DNA from: a gamma proteobacterium endosymbiont of Lamellibrachia anaximandri
Lineage (GTDB): Bacteria; Pseudomonadota; Gammaproteobacteria; Chromatiales; Chromatiaceae
DNA length: 64,000 bases
Direction of reading: 5' to 3'
NCBI GenBank assembly: GCA_016756855.1
Contig: JAESPD010000005.1
Location: forward strand, 49,242 to 113,241
The position numbers were made by a program, and so were the translations under genes. Positions 57,374-64,000 of this stretch are shown one piece after another (the stretch's first letter is position 1; each line of letters starts with the position of its first letter). A model generated the notes under the pieces. That model ran no database searches, had not been told where the DNA came from, and worked only from the letters and a program-made list of their open reading frames with translations.

Positions 57374-60290
57374 CCTGGCACTCCTTTTCTCGGTCGGAAT
57401 CGCCTATCTCGTCCTGCTCTTTCTGATCGCCTACGCGGCTGACAGCGGACGCTTACCGGAACGGCTGCTGCACCATCCCTCGGTCTATGTGCTCTCACTC
57501 GGCGTCTACGCCACCTCCTGGACCTATTACGGCAGCGTGGGTTTCGCCCAGACTCAGGGTTACCTCTTTCTCACCATCTATCTTGGGGTCACCATCGCCT
57601 TTGCCCTGACCCCGGTACTGTTTAAGCCCATTCTACGGCTGACCCGCGACTATCAGCTCACCTCCCTGGCCGACATCTTCGCCTTCCGCTACCGCAGCCA
57701 GTTTGCCGGTATTCTGGTAACCCTTTTCATGCTGGTGGGCACCTTGCCCTACATCGCCCTGCAGATCCGCGCCGTCACTGAGTCGATGCGGGTACTGACC
57801 CAGGAGGCGACGCCACAGGTGCTGGCATTGGGTTTCTGCATCACGCTGATCCTGTTTGCCATCCTGTTCGGCGCCCGTCACACATCCCCAAGAGAGAAAC
57901 ACGAAGGACTGGTGGCAGCCATCGCCTTTGAGTCACTGGTCAAACTGGTCGCACTGCTGGCTGTCGGGCTCTTTGCCCTCTTCGGCATCTTCTCCGGCCC
58001 CTCGGGCCTCAATCAGTGGCTGATCGAACATCCAGAAGCGATAGAGTCTCTCTACCGGCCGGTGCGTGAAGGCTCCTGGGGCACCCTGCTGTTTCTCGCC
58101 TTCGCCGCCGCCTTCCTGCTGCCGCGTCAGTTCCACATGCTCTTTACAGAGAACATTGAGCCGCGGGCGCTCAATACCGCAAGCTGGGCCTTCCCGCTCT
58201 TTCTCCTGCTTATCAACCTGGCCATTCCTCCAATCCTCTGGGCAGGTACACGGCTGGAACTGGGGATCGATGCAGACTACTACGCCCTCGGCATCACACT
58301 GAATCAAGGACCGGGATGGCTGCCGATGCTGACCTTCATCGGCGGGCTCTCCGCCGCCAGCGCCATGATGATCGTCACCACTCTCGCGCTCTCATCGATG
58401 ACACTCAACCACTTGGTTCTGCCAGCCAGCTATCCGGCGCCGGAGGTCAACCTCTACCGCTGGTTGCTCTGGGGACGCCGTCTGCTGATCGGCGCCATCG
58501 TCATGGCGGGTTACGGTTTCTATGTCATGCTGGAGCAGAATCAGGGGCTGGTGCAGCTCGGTTTGATCTCGTTTGTCGCCGTGGCCCAGTTCCTGCCCGG
58601 CATCATCGGCCTGCTCTATTGGCGCCGCGCCAATCGGAGCGGTCTTATAACCGGCCTGCTTGCCGGTATCGGAGTCTGGAGTATCACTCTGCTGCTGCCC
58701 ATGCTGGAGGCCTCAGGTTTTGTGCGCACCGAAATCGACGTCGAAGCCCTACGCCATTACGCAGGCATGGAGAAGTGGCAGTTCGCCACCTTCTGCTCAC
58801 TGAGTTTCAATACGTTCTTTTTTATCCTCGGCACCCTGCTGACCACACAACGCAGGGGCGAACGGGAAGCCGCCTACGCCTGCTGCAGCGAGACATTCTC
58901 TCCCCTCAGCGGCGTGGTCAGCGCCACCTCCACCGATCAGTTCATCAAGGAGATGTCCAGCGTACTGGGCCTGGAGACGGCACAAAAAGAGGTGCAACAG
59001 GCCCTCGACGATCTCGGCATGCGAAGCAGTGAAACCCGCCCCACCGAACTGCGGCGTCTGCGGGAGCGGTTGGAGCGCAACCTCTCCGGCCTGATTGGCC
59101 CACAACTCGCCCACGTAATCATCAGTCGCCGCCTGCAGCTCGACGCCCATGCCAAGACAGCGCTGGCCGATTCGATGCGTTTTGTGGAGGAACAGCTCGA
59201 GAACTCCCGCTCACGGCTGCGCGGCCTCTCTGCCGATCTCGACAGTCTGCGCCGCTATCACCGGCAGATCCTGCTCGATCTGCCCCTCGGCGTCCGCGCC
59301 GTCGACCGGGAACAGACGGTGGTGATCTGGAACCTGGCGATGGAGGTGATGACCGGGGTTGCTGCAAAGGATGTGCTGGGCGTACCGCTGCACCGGCTGC
59401 CCGAATCCTGGGGCCAGCTGCTGGCCGGCTTTGCCGCCGCACACGATTTCCACATCCACCATTTAAAAGTGGAACATGACGGCAAGCCTCGCTGGTTCAA
59501 TCTGCACAAGGCTGCAATCCCCGGCCCCACCGCCCCTGACCATCCTGTGGTAGAGGCCCGCACCAGTCAGGTCATGCTGCTGGAGGATCTTACCGATCTG
59601 GAGATACTGGAGGCGGAACTGGCCCACAGCGACCGGCTCGCCTCTATCGGACGACTGGCCGCCGGCGTCGCCCACGAGATCGGTAACCCGATCACCGGCA
59701 TCGCCTCTCTGACCCAGAATCTGCGGGGAGAGGAGGATCGGCAGATCGTCGATGAGAGTCTGGATGAGATCATGAACCAGACCCACCGCATCACCACCAT
59801 CATCCAGACCCTGATGAACTTCAGCCGCAGCGGCAAGGTCGGCACAGATTTCCAGCGCTTTCCCCTGGGAGAACTGACAGACGAGGCGATCCGGCTGGTC
59901 CAGCTCACCCACAGGGGCAAGCAGATCGAGTGTATCAACCACTGCCCATCCGAATTGATGCTGTTGGGAGACCGGCAAAAGATATCCCAGGTGCTGGTCA
60001 ACCTCTTCTCCAACGCCGTCGAGGCATCCTCTCCCGGTGACCGGGTGGAGTGCTTTGCCCGGCAGAAAGACGGAGAGACAGCGATCGAGGTATTGGATCA
60101 GGGAGCCGGCATCCCGGCAGAAAAGCAGGAGTACGTATTCGAGCCCTTCTTCACCACCAAGCCCCCCGGCGAAGGGACCGGCCTTGGCCTGGCCCTGGCG
60201 TATAAGATTCATCAACGACCACAACGGCAGCATCGAGATCGACTCGAAACCCGGCGTCGGAACCCGTGTTGTATTGAAGCTGCCGACTAA
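57363..60290 (+). CDS. cbrA: CbrA-like sensor kinase with SLC5 transporter domain; 3' frameshift
   Basis: From the ATG at 57363 it encodes an N-terminal solute-sodium-symporter (SLC5) domain with about 13 TM helices (to about 500), a STAC-like linker, a PAS domain (about 660-740), HisKA with H771 (LAAGVAHEIGNPITG) and a HATPase up to GEGTGLGLALAYKI. One extra base near 60207-60210 then shifts the frame, and the ORF ends in unrelated RPQRQHRDRLETRRR... at 60290. The proper tail (INDHNGSIEIDSKPGVGTRV) lies in the next frame, ending with TGA at 60307-60309 that overlaps cbrB (ATGA). The gene is therefore frameshifted, unless this is a sequencing error. Confidence 0.85.
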   Translation: MSHDLALLFSVGIAYLVLLFLIAYAADSGRLPERLLHHPSVYVLSLGVYATSWTYYGSVGFAQTQGYLFLTIYLGVTIAFALTPVLFKPILRLTRDYQLTSLADIFAFRYRSQFAGILVTLFMLVGTLPYIALQIRAVTESMRVLTQEATPQVLALGFCITLILFAILFGARHTSPREKHEGLVAAIAFESLVKLVALLAVGLFALFGIFSGPSGLNQWLIEHPEAIESLYRPVREGSWGTLLFLAFAAAFLLPRQFHMLFTENIEPRALNTASWAFPLFLLLINLAIPPILWAGTRLELGIDADYYALGITLNQGPGWLPMLTFIGGLSAASAMMIVTTLALSSMTLNHLVLPASYPAPEVNLYRWLLWGRRLLIGAIVMAGYGFYVMLEQNQGLVQLGLISFVAVAQFLPGIIGLLYWRRANRSGLITGLLAGIGVWSITLLLPMLEASGFVRTEIDVEALRHYAGMEKWQFATFCSLSFNTFFFILGTLLTTQRRGEREAAYACCSETFSPLSGVVSATSTDQFIKEMSSVLGLETAQKEVQQALDDLGMRSSETRPTELRRLRERLERNLSGLIGPQLAHVIISRRLQLDAHAKTALADSMRFVEEQLENSRSRLRGLSADLDSLRRYHRQILLDLPLGVRAVDREQTVVIWNLAMEVMTGVAAKDVLGVPLHRLPESWGQLLAGFAAAHDFHIHHLKVEHDGKPRWFNLHKAAIPGPTAPDHPVVEARTSQVMLLEDLTDLEILEAELAHSDRLASIGRLAAGVAHEIGNPITGIASLTQNLRGEEDRQIVDESLDEIMNQTHRITTIIQTLMNFSRSGKVGTDFQRFPLGELTDEAIRLVQLTHRGKQIECINHCPSELMLLGDRQKISQVLVNLFSNAVEASSPGDRVECFARQKDGETAIEVLDQGAGIPAEKQEYVFEPFFTTKPPGEGTGLGLALAYKIHQRPQRQHRDRLETRRRNPCCIEAAD

Positions 60291-60305
60291 AGGGAAGAGC
60301 AAGCA

Positions 60306-61640
60306 ATGAGTCGAATATTGATTGTCGAGGATGAAAGCGTCATCCGCAATGCGATGCGGCGCCTGCTGGAACGCAAAGGCTACCGCATTGACGATGTCGA
60401 TTCGGTAGAGCGGGCCGAGAGCGAGTACAGGCTCAGTGACTATGACCTGATCATCGCCGACGTTCGTCTGCCCGGTCTGGCCGGCGTGGAACTGATCAAA
60501 CCGGCGGCACCCGTACCGGTACTGATCATGACCAGCTACGCCAGCGTACAGGCAGCTGTGGATGCCATGAAACGCGGCGCGGTGGACTACATCGCCAAAC
60601 CCTTCAATCACGAAGAGTTGCTGCTATTGGTGAAACGCATCCTTAAACACTCCAAGCAATTGCGGCAGCAGGCGGTGCTCAAGTCCGAACTCGAAAAGAA
60701 CTATCCGGTGAAGGGCATGGTGGGAGAGTGTCCCGCCATGGTGGAGATCTGCCGCCGCATCAGCAAGGTCGCACCGACCGATACAACAACCCTGATTCTG
60801 GGTGAATCAGGCACCGGAAAGGAACTTGTAGCCCGCGCCCTGCACGAACAGAGCAGACGCAACGACGCGCCTATCATCACAGTCAACTGCGCCGCCATCC
60901 CGGAAGCGTTGATCGAATCAGAACTCTTCGGTCACGAAAAAGGCGCCTTCATCGGCGCCGATACCGCACACACCGGACTAATCGAAAGTGCTGACGGTGG
61001 CACCCTCTTTCTCGACGAGATAGAAGAACTGCCGACAGCCGCTCAGGCACGGCTGTTGCGGGTACTGCAGAATGGCGAGATCAAGCCCGTCGGTTCCGAA
61101 CGGTCGAAACAGGTGGATATTCGTCTCATCGCCGCCACCCACCAGGATCTCAAACAGCGGGTGCAGGAGGGTGAATTTCGCAGCGACCTCTACTTCCGCC
61201 TGCGGGTAATGGAACTCAATCTGCCACCATTGCGTGAACGGGGACGGGACATCATCAAACTCTCCGTATTCCTGCTGCAAAAGATCTGCAAGCAACTCAA
61301 CCGCACCACGATGGAACTCACCCAGGAGACACTCAACGCCATCACCAGTTATCCCTGGCCAGGTAACGTCCGGGAACTGGAGAATGCCATCGAACGTGCG
61401 GTAATTCTGTGTGAGAACGGCCTCATCACACCCGACCTGCTTGCCATCGACGCCTCCACTGCCACAGAGGCCGCAGCCTCCCCATCCGAAGATCTCTCAC
61501 TGGAAGACTATTTCCGGCAGTTCGTCCTGCAACATCAGGAAGGCATGACCGAGACAGAACTGGCAAAAAAACTTGGCATCAGTCGTAAAGCACTGTGGGA
61601 GAGAAGACAGCGGTTAGGGATGCCCAGGCCGAAGAGATAG
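60306..61640 (+). CDS. cbrB: CbrB/NtrC-type sigma-54-dependent response regulator with GAFIGA loop
   Basis: This 444-residue regulator has a receiver (D52 in IIADVRLPG), an AAA+ domain with Walker A ILGESGTGKEL, Walker B GGTLFLDEIEELP and an arginine-finger region FRSDLYFRLRVME. A Fis-type HTH closes it (TETELAKKLGISRKALWERRQ). The sigma-54 contact loop, normally GAFTGA, reads KGAFIGAD with Ile216 in place of threonine. That threonine is critical in PspF and NtrC, so sigma-54 activation may be lost or changed. It is coupled to the frameshifted kinase gene. Confidence 0.9.
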   Translation: MSRILIVEDESVIRNAMRRLLERKGYRIDDVDSVERAESEYRLSDYDLIIADVRLPGLAGVELIKPAAPVPVLIMTSYASVQAAVDAMKRGAVDYIAKPFNHEELLLLVKRILKHSKQLRQQAVLKSELEKNYPVKGMVGECPAMVEICRRISKVAPTDTTTLILGESGTGKELVARALHEQSRRNDAPIITVNCAAIPEALIESELFGHEKGAFIGADTAHTGLIESADGGTLFLDEIEELPTAAQARLLRVLQNGEIKPVGSERSKQVDIRLIAATHQDLKQRVQEGEFRSDLYFRLRVMELNLPPLRERGRDIIKLSVFLLQKICKQLNRTTMELTQETLNAITSYPWPGNVRELENAIERAVILCENGLITPDLLAIDASTATEAAASPSEDLSLEDYFRQFVLQHQEGMTETELAKKLGISRKALWERRQRLGMPRPKR

Positions 61641-61657
61641 GCGTTTTGCGTAAGAAT

Positions 61658-61694
61658 GTAGGGGGGATCAAGCGAAGCGGATCCACCAACCTAC
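61658..61694. repeat. GATC-core palindromic repeat flanking the toxin-antitoxin locus (left)
   Basis: GTAGGGGGGATCAAGCGAAG... with the core GGATCAAGCGAAGCGGATCC and closing CAACCTAC (arms GTAG/CTAC). A sister copy in the same orientation lies at 62338-62367, on the other side of the toxin-antitoxin genes. Confidence 0.8.
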
Positions 61695-61699
61695 TTGAG

Positions 61700-61981
61700 C
61701 TATTTGTTGGCTGATTTATCCACAAACTGACCATCAACGAACTTGTGCAAAACGCTGGATACCAATGTTTGGTATGGAATACCCTCCTTTAAAGCCCGTA
61801 CCTGCAGCAAGCGAAGATCCCGGGAAGATAGACGGATGTTGATACGGGCATCTTTCTTAAATGTCGCTTCAGCAACAGCTTTATGTTGCTTGATCTCCTG
61901 CGTGACATTTTTTGCCTGTTTAAGCTCGCTTTTTTCAAAGGCTTCAAGGATCTCTTTCTCTTCAGAATCAAGCCTACTCAT
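61700..61981 (-). CDS. Type II antitoxin, ribbon-helix-helix (BrnA/CopG-like)
   Basis: The ATG at 61981 overlaps the stop of the toxin remnant; an in-frame GTG lies 9 nt upstream. The 93-residue protein has a helical N-terminal part (EKEILEAFEKSELKQAKN) and a C-terminal ribbon-helix-helix unit, DARINIRLSSRDLRLLQVRAL, then EGIPYQTLVSSVLHKFVDG. That layout is typical of BrnA/CopG antitoxins paired with BrnT-like toxins. It probably represses its own operon. The gene looks intact, whereas the toxin does not. Confidence 0.85.
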   Translation of the reverse strand: MSRLDSEEKEILEAFEKSELKQAKNVTQEIKQHKAVAEATFKKDARINIRLSSRDLRLLQVRALKEGIPYQTLVSSVLHKFVDGQFVDKSANK

Positions 61982-62280
61982 TGGAATCACCAGAATATTG
62001 CTTAGTTGCTTTACGACTCGGAATGATGGTTTTCAGGTAACTATGCAGCTTAGCCATTATTGGCACCATACCGGTACAAAATGCAGAATGTAGGATGCTG
62101 GTGAGCTTGCGAACCGCATCCTACAAATATCTTCTGGCCTGGATAACGCCCCTGATTGGGGTGGTCGTAGATGTCCACCTCATTTCCAAGCTGGATATGG
62201 AGAACAACCTCTTCGAACGAAACCCCTCTTTCTTCTTTGAGCAGATCGTTCTTTTCCGGATTCCAAGCAAAAGCCTTCAC
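61974..62280 (-). pseudogene. BrnT-like toxin gene interrupted by a palindromic repeat
   Basis: From a GTG at 62280 the minus strand reads VKAFAWNPEKNDLLKEERGV, SFEEVV, then IYDHPNQGRYPGQKIF, a BrnT-like toxin start. At 62124 the 35-bp palindrome GTAGGATGC...GCATCCTAC takes over and the frame runs to a stop near 62050. Past it, in another frame, the family C-terminus resumes as MVPIMAKLHSYLKTIIPSRK and ATKQY, ending at TAG 61974-61976. The toxin is therefore split and frameshifted. A longer in-frame opening to 62319 is possible. Confidence 0.78.
62090..62124. repeat. 35-bp palindromic repeat GTAGGATGC...GCATCCTAC, copy 2 (inside toxin gene)
   Basis: Identical to the copy at 46301-46335 except for two C-to-T differences in the loop-side half. 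It interrupts the toxin reading frame right after the codons for KIF. Confidence 0.85.
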
Positions 62281-62337
62281 CTTATGAATAATAGCAAGGC
62301 GTGTGCCTTTTGCCTGCACTCAAATAACAACGTGAAT

Positions 62338-62367
62338 GTAGGGTGGATCAAGCGGAGCGGATCCACC
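62338..62367. repeat. GATC-core palindromic repeat flanking the toxin-antitoxin locus (right)
   Basis: GTAGGGTGGATCAAGCGGAG... with the core GGATCAAGCGGAGCGGATCC. Same orientation as the copy at 61658. Together they bracket the toxin-antitoxin pair. Confidence 0.8.
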
Positions 62368-62610
62368 AAAACTCCAGCACGACAAAATCCATGAAAGTGT
62401 CGGATTTATTTACACATAAATATAAAGCCAGAAATTCGATAACATTTTGATTCCCAATATTTTTATTCTTACTCCGAAAATCCTATCTTCTTTTTGCAAG
62501 GCCAACCTGCCCTGAAAACCTGACATAGATCATCAAAAACGCCGTTTTTGTCGGGATTCTTTACAAAACTGAAATTCGTAAACGCCACGTCTTTTCTCTG
62601 TTTCAAAATA

Positions 62611-62696
62611 CGACATAAATAATGTCGGGATTTGAATTGTCAACTCGTTGTTAATAAGTGAGTTTTTAGTGGGGTTTTACGACAACTATTATGTCG
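62611..62696. promoter_or_regulatory. Paired CGACA-N7-TGTCG operators (enhancer-like)
   Basis: CGACA-TAAATAA-TGTCG (62611-62627) and CGACA-ACTATTA-TGTCG (62680-62696) have identical 5+7+5 structure, 69 bp apart. A half-site TTTGTCGGGATT lies near 62548. They sit about 115 and 45 bp before the -12 element of a sigma-54 promoter, the usual place for an activator such as PrsR of PEP-CTERM systems. Confidence 0.75.
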
Positions 62697-62718
62697 CCAC
62701 CTTGTAAATCGCGTTTTT

Positions 62719-62734
62719 TGGCATTGGCATTGCC
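62719..62734 (+). promoter_or_regulatory. Sigma-54 promoter of the PEP-CTERM gene
   Basis: TTGGCATTGGCATTGCC contains GG (62720-62721), exactly 10 nt, then GC (62732-62733), with the -24 context TGGCA and -12 context TTGC of RpoN promoters. The predicted start near 62745 gives a leader of about 290 nt to the ATG at 63036. Confidence 0.8.
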
Positions 62735-63035
62735 TGGTTACAGACAGTGATTTTTGGATCTATTTGCTAATAGGTGAAGAAATCAACTGGAGGGTAGGTT
62801 GCACTGGAAAAGGTCAGTAAAACCGTGATCTGTCCCCTATTGCTGGGGAATTGGTTTGGCAGGCATTGGGTTCCAGCGGTGCAAGGGACTGTATGCGCGT
62901 TAATAGAAATTGAAATAACCATGAGGAAGACTACTACCCATCAGTAGTAAAAATACGTCAGATTAATTTTGTAAACAGTATTCAATGAAAAATAAATCTG
63001 TCCCCATATTTCTATTCTTAGTCAGGAGACAAAAG

Positions 63036-63731
63036 ATGAAAACAAAATCTATATTCGCATGCTTTAGTTTGGCGTTATTCAGTACGCTTTCCATTGCAGG
63101 CCCAATTAATCCAGGATTTGAAAGTGGGCTTTCTGATTGGACAACCTCTGGAGTTATTAGCGTAATTAGTGGTGGAAGCCCTTTCACCCATACTGGCACC
63201 AAGGCCCTAAACTTCAACCCGATGGAAGTGAACGACTCTGCGCAGATCTACCAGGAGTTCACGAGCCAAACCCATCATGGTAGAACTCCATACATGAAGG
63301 TTGGAGGATGGTTTAAGTTGTTTAGCGATGATCCGATCAGTAATTTTGAGACGATCAATATTGAGTATACTGCATCATTGTTAGGGGGGGGAATAGCAAC
63401 ATTCACAGATACCTATTCGGTCAATAGCTTGAAAGACTACTTTGGTGCAAATCATCAGACCGACTGGCTTGAGCTGTTTTTTTACACGGGCCCCATATAT
63501 GACGTAGACGATGGTCCAACACATGAATTCAACTCAAGTTTATCCATTACACTTTTGGACGATGATTTTAATCCCGCAACAAAGTTGCAAACCGGATTGT
63601 CGGTAGATGATGTATATGCAATCAATGTGAGTGAACCGTCAGCACTCTTTTTAATGGGATCAGGACTAATTGCCCTTATCAATCTTAGGAGACTTCGAGT
63701 TAATAGGCGAGTTAACCCAGTAGTTGCATAA
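63036..63731 (+). CDS. PEP-CTERM sorting-domain exported protein
   Basis: The ATG at 63036 has a strong CAGGAGAC ribosome site; the upstream in-frame ATG at 62985 lies in the leader. The 231-residue protein has a signal peptide (about 1-21, SLALFSTLSIAG). A lectin/CBM-like beta domain beginning INPGFESGLSDWTTSGV is followed by a C-terminal PEP-CTERM tail: NVSEPSALFLMGSGLIALIN (SEP in place of PEP), then a basic LRRLRVNRRVN end. Exosortase EpsH/XrtA would cleave it and hand it to the envelope or exopolysaccharide matrix. The sigma-54 promoter with palindromic enhancers fits PrsK/PrsR control. Codon use is AT-rich, suggesting transfer or relaxed composition. Confidence 0.9.
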   Translation: MKTKSIFACFSLALFSTLSIAGPINPGFESGLSDWTTSGVISVISGGSPFTHTGTKALNFNPMEVNDSAQIYQEFTSQTHHGRTPYMKVGGWFKLFSDDPISNFETINIEYTASLLGGGIATFTDTYSVNSLKDYFGANHQTDWLELFFYTGPIYDVDDGPTHEFNSSLSITLLDDDFNPATKLQTGLSVDDVYAINVSEPSALFLMGSGLIALINLRRLRVNRRVNPVVA

Positions 63732-64000
63732 ATATCGTATCAATTAGTCATTTCACAGCATAAAAAGCAGGGTGAAATGAGAAAAGTGCACACTTTCTTG
63801 AATTCACCGCTAGTGAGATCAAGAAACTAGAAGATACCCTGTATATGAAATGATAATAACAAGAAAGCGGATTGTTGCTGAGGTAAAATAAGCTCGTCAA
63901 AACGTAACTACTCACCCCCCCACCATCCAGATTAACAAACTTGCACCAATAGAAGCTTGACAACATAGCTTTCTGATTCTATGCTGTTGATCCAATGCGA
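63732..64000. other. AT-rich right end of window; no gene supported
   Basis: A minus-strand opening exists here (63748-63966) but its product is low-complexity Ser/Tyr/Phe with no recognisable domain and no ribosome site. I see no repeat or RNA gene. Confidence 0.5.

Larger units (their letters stand above)
62372..63035. other. AT-rich upstream region of the PEP-CTERM gene; no gene seen
   Basis: No convincing ORF. It holds the regulatory palindromes at 62611-62627 and 62680-62696, a sigma-54 promoter at 62720-62733, and then about 300 nt of apparent leader. The leader includes two phrases of the CTGTCCCC type (near 62832 and 62998) that often accompany REP-like elements in proteobacteria. 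Confidence 0.6.

Noticed and set aside
59463..60611. Minus-strand open frame opposite cbrA/cbrB (382 codons)
   Set aside because: Antisense to clear kinase and regulator motifs; no domain or ribosome site.
63748..63966. Possible 72-codon gene on the minus strand at the right end
   Set aside because: Low-complexity product, no ribosome site, no domain.

Overview
The window reads as a piece of a gammaproteobacterial chromosome, most likely from the sulfur-oxidising Chromatiales/Thiotrichales side of the class. The conserved neighbourhoods mltG-tmk-holB-pilZ-tatD, mfd-csiV and cbrX-cbrA-cbrB are gammaproteobacterial. The gshA and ppk1 types, a three-cysteine YeeE/YedE sulfur transporter, an octaheme HAO-like cytochrome and FliA-type promoters before two chemoreceptors fit a motile, redox-versatile bacterium. 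The species call is inference. I see no rRNA or tRNA gene, no CRISPR array, no intact insertion sequence and no prophage.

Layout. 1-3.2 kb: the start of a response regulator with a PepSY protein, a glycine-zipper protein, a methyltransferase and metZ, whose leader holds three hairpins and a terminator. 3.5-9.4 kb: a PhnD-like binding protein divergent from a chemoreceptor, gshA, and a second chemoreceptor. 9.4-17 kb: prc, a Nudix gene preceded by a wrecked mazG, a small ORF under a CRP-like site, a YeeE/YedE transporter, a FemAB-like protein and dinB. 17-27 kb: an EF-G paralogue, two exported proteins, a MITE-like element, the HAO-like cytochrome, mfd and csiV. 27.3-31 kb: an Mla/Pqi-type lipid transport operon. 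31.1-36.3 kb: an HsbR-like phosphatase/kinase response regulator with a large hybrid kinase. 36.5-43.6 kb: an archaeal-type 2-phosphoglycerate kinase, an ApgM-type phosphoglycerate mutase, ppk1, a universal stress protein and a Na/Pi cotransporter. 43.9-53.1 kb: a CorC/CNNM protein and a Pho-box-driven operon pstS-phoU(fusion)-pstC-pstA-pstB1-pstB2-phoB-phoR. 53.1-57 kb: tatD-pilZ-holB-tmk-mltG. 57.2-61.6 kb: cbrX-cbrA-cbrB with signs of decay. 61.7-62.3 kb: a toxin-antitoxin pair whose toxin is broken by a palindromic repeat. 63-63.7 kb: a PEP-CTERM protein behind a sigma-54 promoter.

The dominant theme is phosphate: binding, two uptake routes, polyphosphate synthesis and phosphate-responsive signalling sit within about 17 kb. 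The strongest novelty candidate is the pst operon. It encodes two PstB ATPases with complementary defects. One keeps LSGGQ but has lost the Q-loop glutamine and the switch histidine. The other keeps both but has lost LSGGQ. Together they would make one canonical and one degenerate ATP site, beside a PhoU fused to a phosphatase-like domain without its catalytic cysteine. Also notable are the archaeal-type 2-phosphoglycerate kinase/ApgM pair next to ppk1, paired CGACA-N7-TGTCG sites before the PEP-CTERM gene, and several families of palindromic intergenic repeats, one of which has landed inside a toxin gene.
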